A DNA stretch of 64,000 nt from Desulfovibrio inopinatus DSM 10711 (GTDB taxonomy: Bacteria > Desulfobacterota > Desulfovibrionia > Desulfovibrionales > Desulfovibrionaceae), in the NCBI RefSeq assembly GCF_000429305.1, contig NZ_AUBP01000026.1, positions 1 through 64,000 on the forward strand, in the 5' to 3' direction. Below are positions 63,734 to 64,000 of this stretch, in pieces; the first letter of the stretch is position 1; each line of letters opens with the position of its first letter. The notes below the pieces were generated by a model, which saw only the letters and a list, made by a program, of their open reading frames with translations, was not told the DNA's origin and searched no databases. A program made the translations under genes and the position numbers.

Positions 63734-64000
63734 CCATCTTCAAGAGCTTGAAGCCACATCTCGATATCCGATATTTGTTTTTCAACATTTTGATACGCCG
63801 TGCCTCCGGGAGTCGTCCGTCTGGCCACAGCGGTTTCATACGCTAAAATATCGGCCACGTCCTCATTAATGAGGTCACTGAATTCTGCGAGTTCTTCAAA
63901 CGGGAGCATTTCAATGCCGAGCCCCTTCTTCTCACAGTGTGCGACAACCGCACCGGTGACATGGTGTGCCTCACGAAAGGGCATCCCTTTGGTCACAAGG
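63718..64000 (-). CDS. argH: Argininosuccinate lyase, C-terminal part (runs off right edge)
   Basis: The frame is open from the right edge to the stop at 63718-63720. Visible residues include TKGMPFREAHHVTGAVVAHC, a conserved block of the ArgH C-terminal domain (PFREAHHVVG), then LAEFSDLINEDVADIL. The enzyme splits argininosuccinate to arginine and fumarate. The catalytic GSSAMPQKKNP loop lies outside the window. The last five codons and stop overlap selC. Confidence 0.9.
   Translation of the reverse strand, partial: LVTKGMPFREAHHVTGAVVAHCEKKGLGIEMLPFEELAEFSDLINEDVADILAYETAVARRTTPGGTAYQNVEKQISDIEMWLQALEDGGGSV

Overview
The window looks like a chromosomal segment of a Desulfovibrio-like deltaproteobacterium (Desulfovibrionaceae). 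This rests on the gene content and order of two housekeeping blocks: pyrG-kdsC-rpoN-hpf-ptsN-rapZ-mannose-type PTS-ppaC, and priA-galU-glmM-cdaR-cdaA-folP-ftsH-selC-argH. A selenocysteine tRNA fits such an organism. Family-level assignment is inference from gene order and was not tested by a search.

Layout. 1-12.4 kb is accessory DNA: an IS630-type transposase start, an unrecognised 376-aa protein, IS and group II intron relics, three exported proteins (a phage P5/lysozyme-like protein, a GH18 glycosidase and a peptidylarginine/agmatine deiminase-like enzyme), and a VOC-YcaO-TfuA-670-aa operon that resembles a peptide- or protein-modification locus. 12.4-24.2 kb is conserved core: a duplicated tRNA-Glu/tRNA-Lys pair, a GGDEF protein, ppaC, an incomplete mannose-type PTS (IIA, IIB, IIC; no IID), rapZ, ptsN, hpf, rpoN, kdsC and pyrG, then purQ, tadA and tRNA-Ser on the other strand. 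24.2-28.8 kb is a decayed island next to tRNA-Ser. It holds a frameshifted P4-type integrase, wrecks of IS256, IS5 and IS66 elements, a GGDEF stump, a PhnA-like gene, and a 78-bp imperfect direct repeat (67/78 identical) at both ends.

30.2-39.6 kb is a visibly AT-rich, probably transferred gene set (22 of 60 bases are G+C at 30601-30660, against 35 of 60 at 20401-20460). It encodes a malonyl-CoA:ACP transacylase-like protein and a DegT-type aminotransferase, followed by two copies of a cassette: cyanophycin-synthetase-like ATP-grasp, acyl carrier protein, (thioesterase-like hydrolase in copy 1 only), YheC/YheD-like ATP-grasp. There is no ketosynthase and no adenylation domain. I infer an ACP-tethered, ATP-grasp-driven assembly of an amino-acid-containing product, with butirosin BtrI/BtrJ as the nearest chemical precedent I know. 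This is the strongest candidate for an undescribed system; the YcaO-TfuA operon is the second.

39.8-43.6 kb is a spermidine/putrescine ABC operon (potABCD). 44.4-52.2 kb is a complete D-xylose locus: xylR-xylA-xylB on the minus strand, divergent from xylF-xylH-xylG. 52.4-64 kb returns to core genes: an HPPD-like dioxygenase, priA, galU, glmM with the c-di-AMP cyclase pair cdaA-cdaR, folP, ftsH, selC, and the 3' end of argH running off the right edge.

Start codons were moved from the longest open frame where a better Shine-Dalgarno site or an ATGA overlap supports it (hpf, pyrG, rapZ, potA, potB, potC, xylA, hpd, galU, glmM, cdaR, folP).
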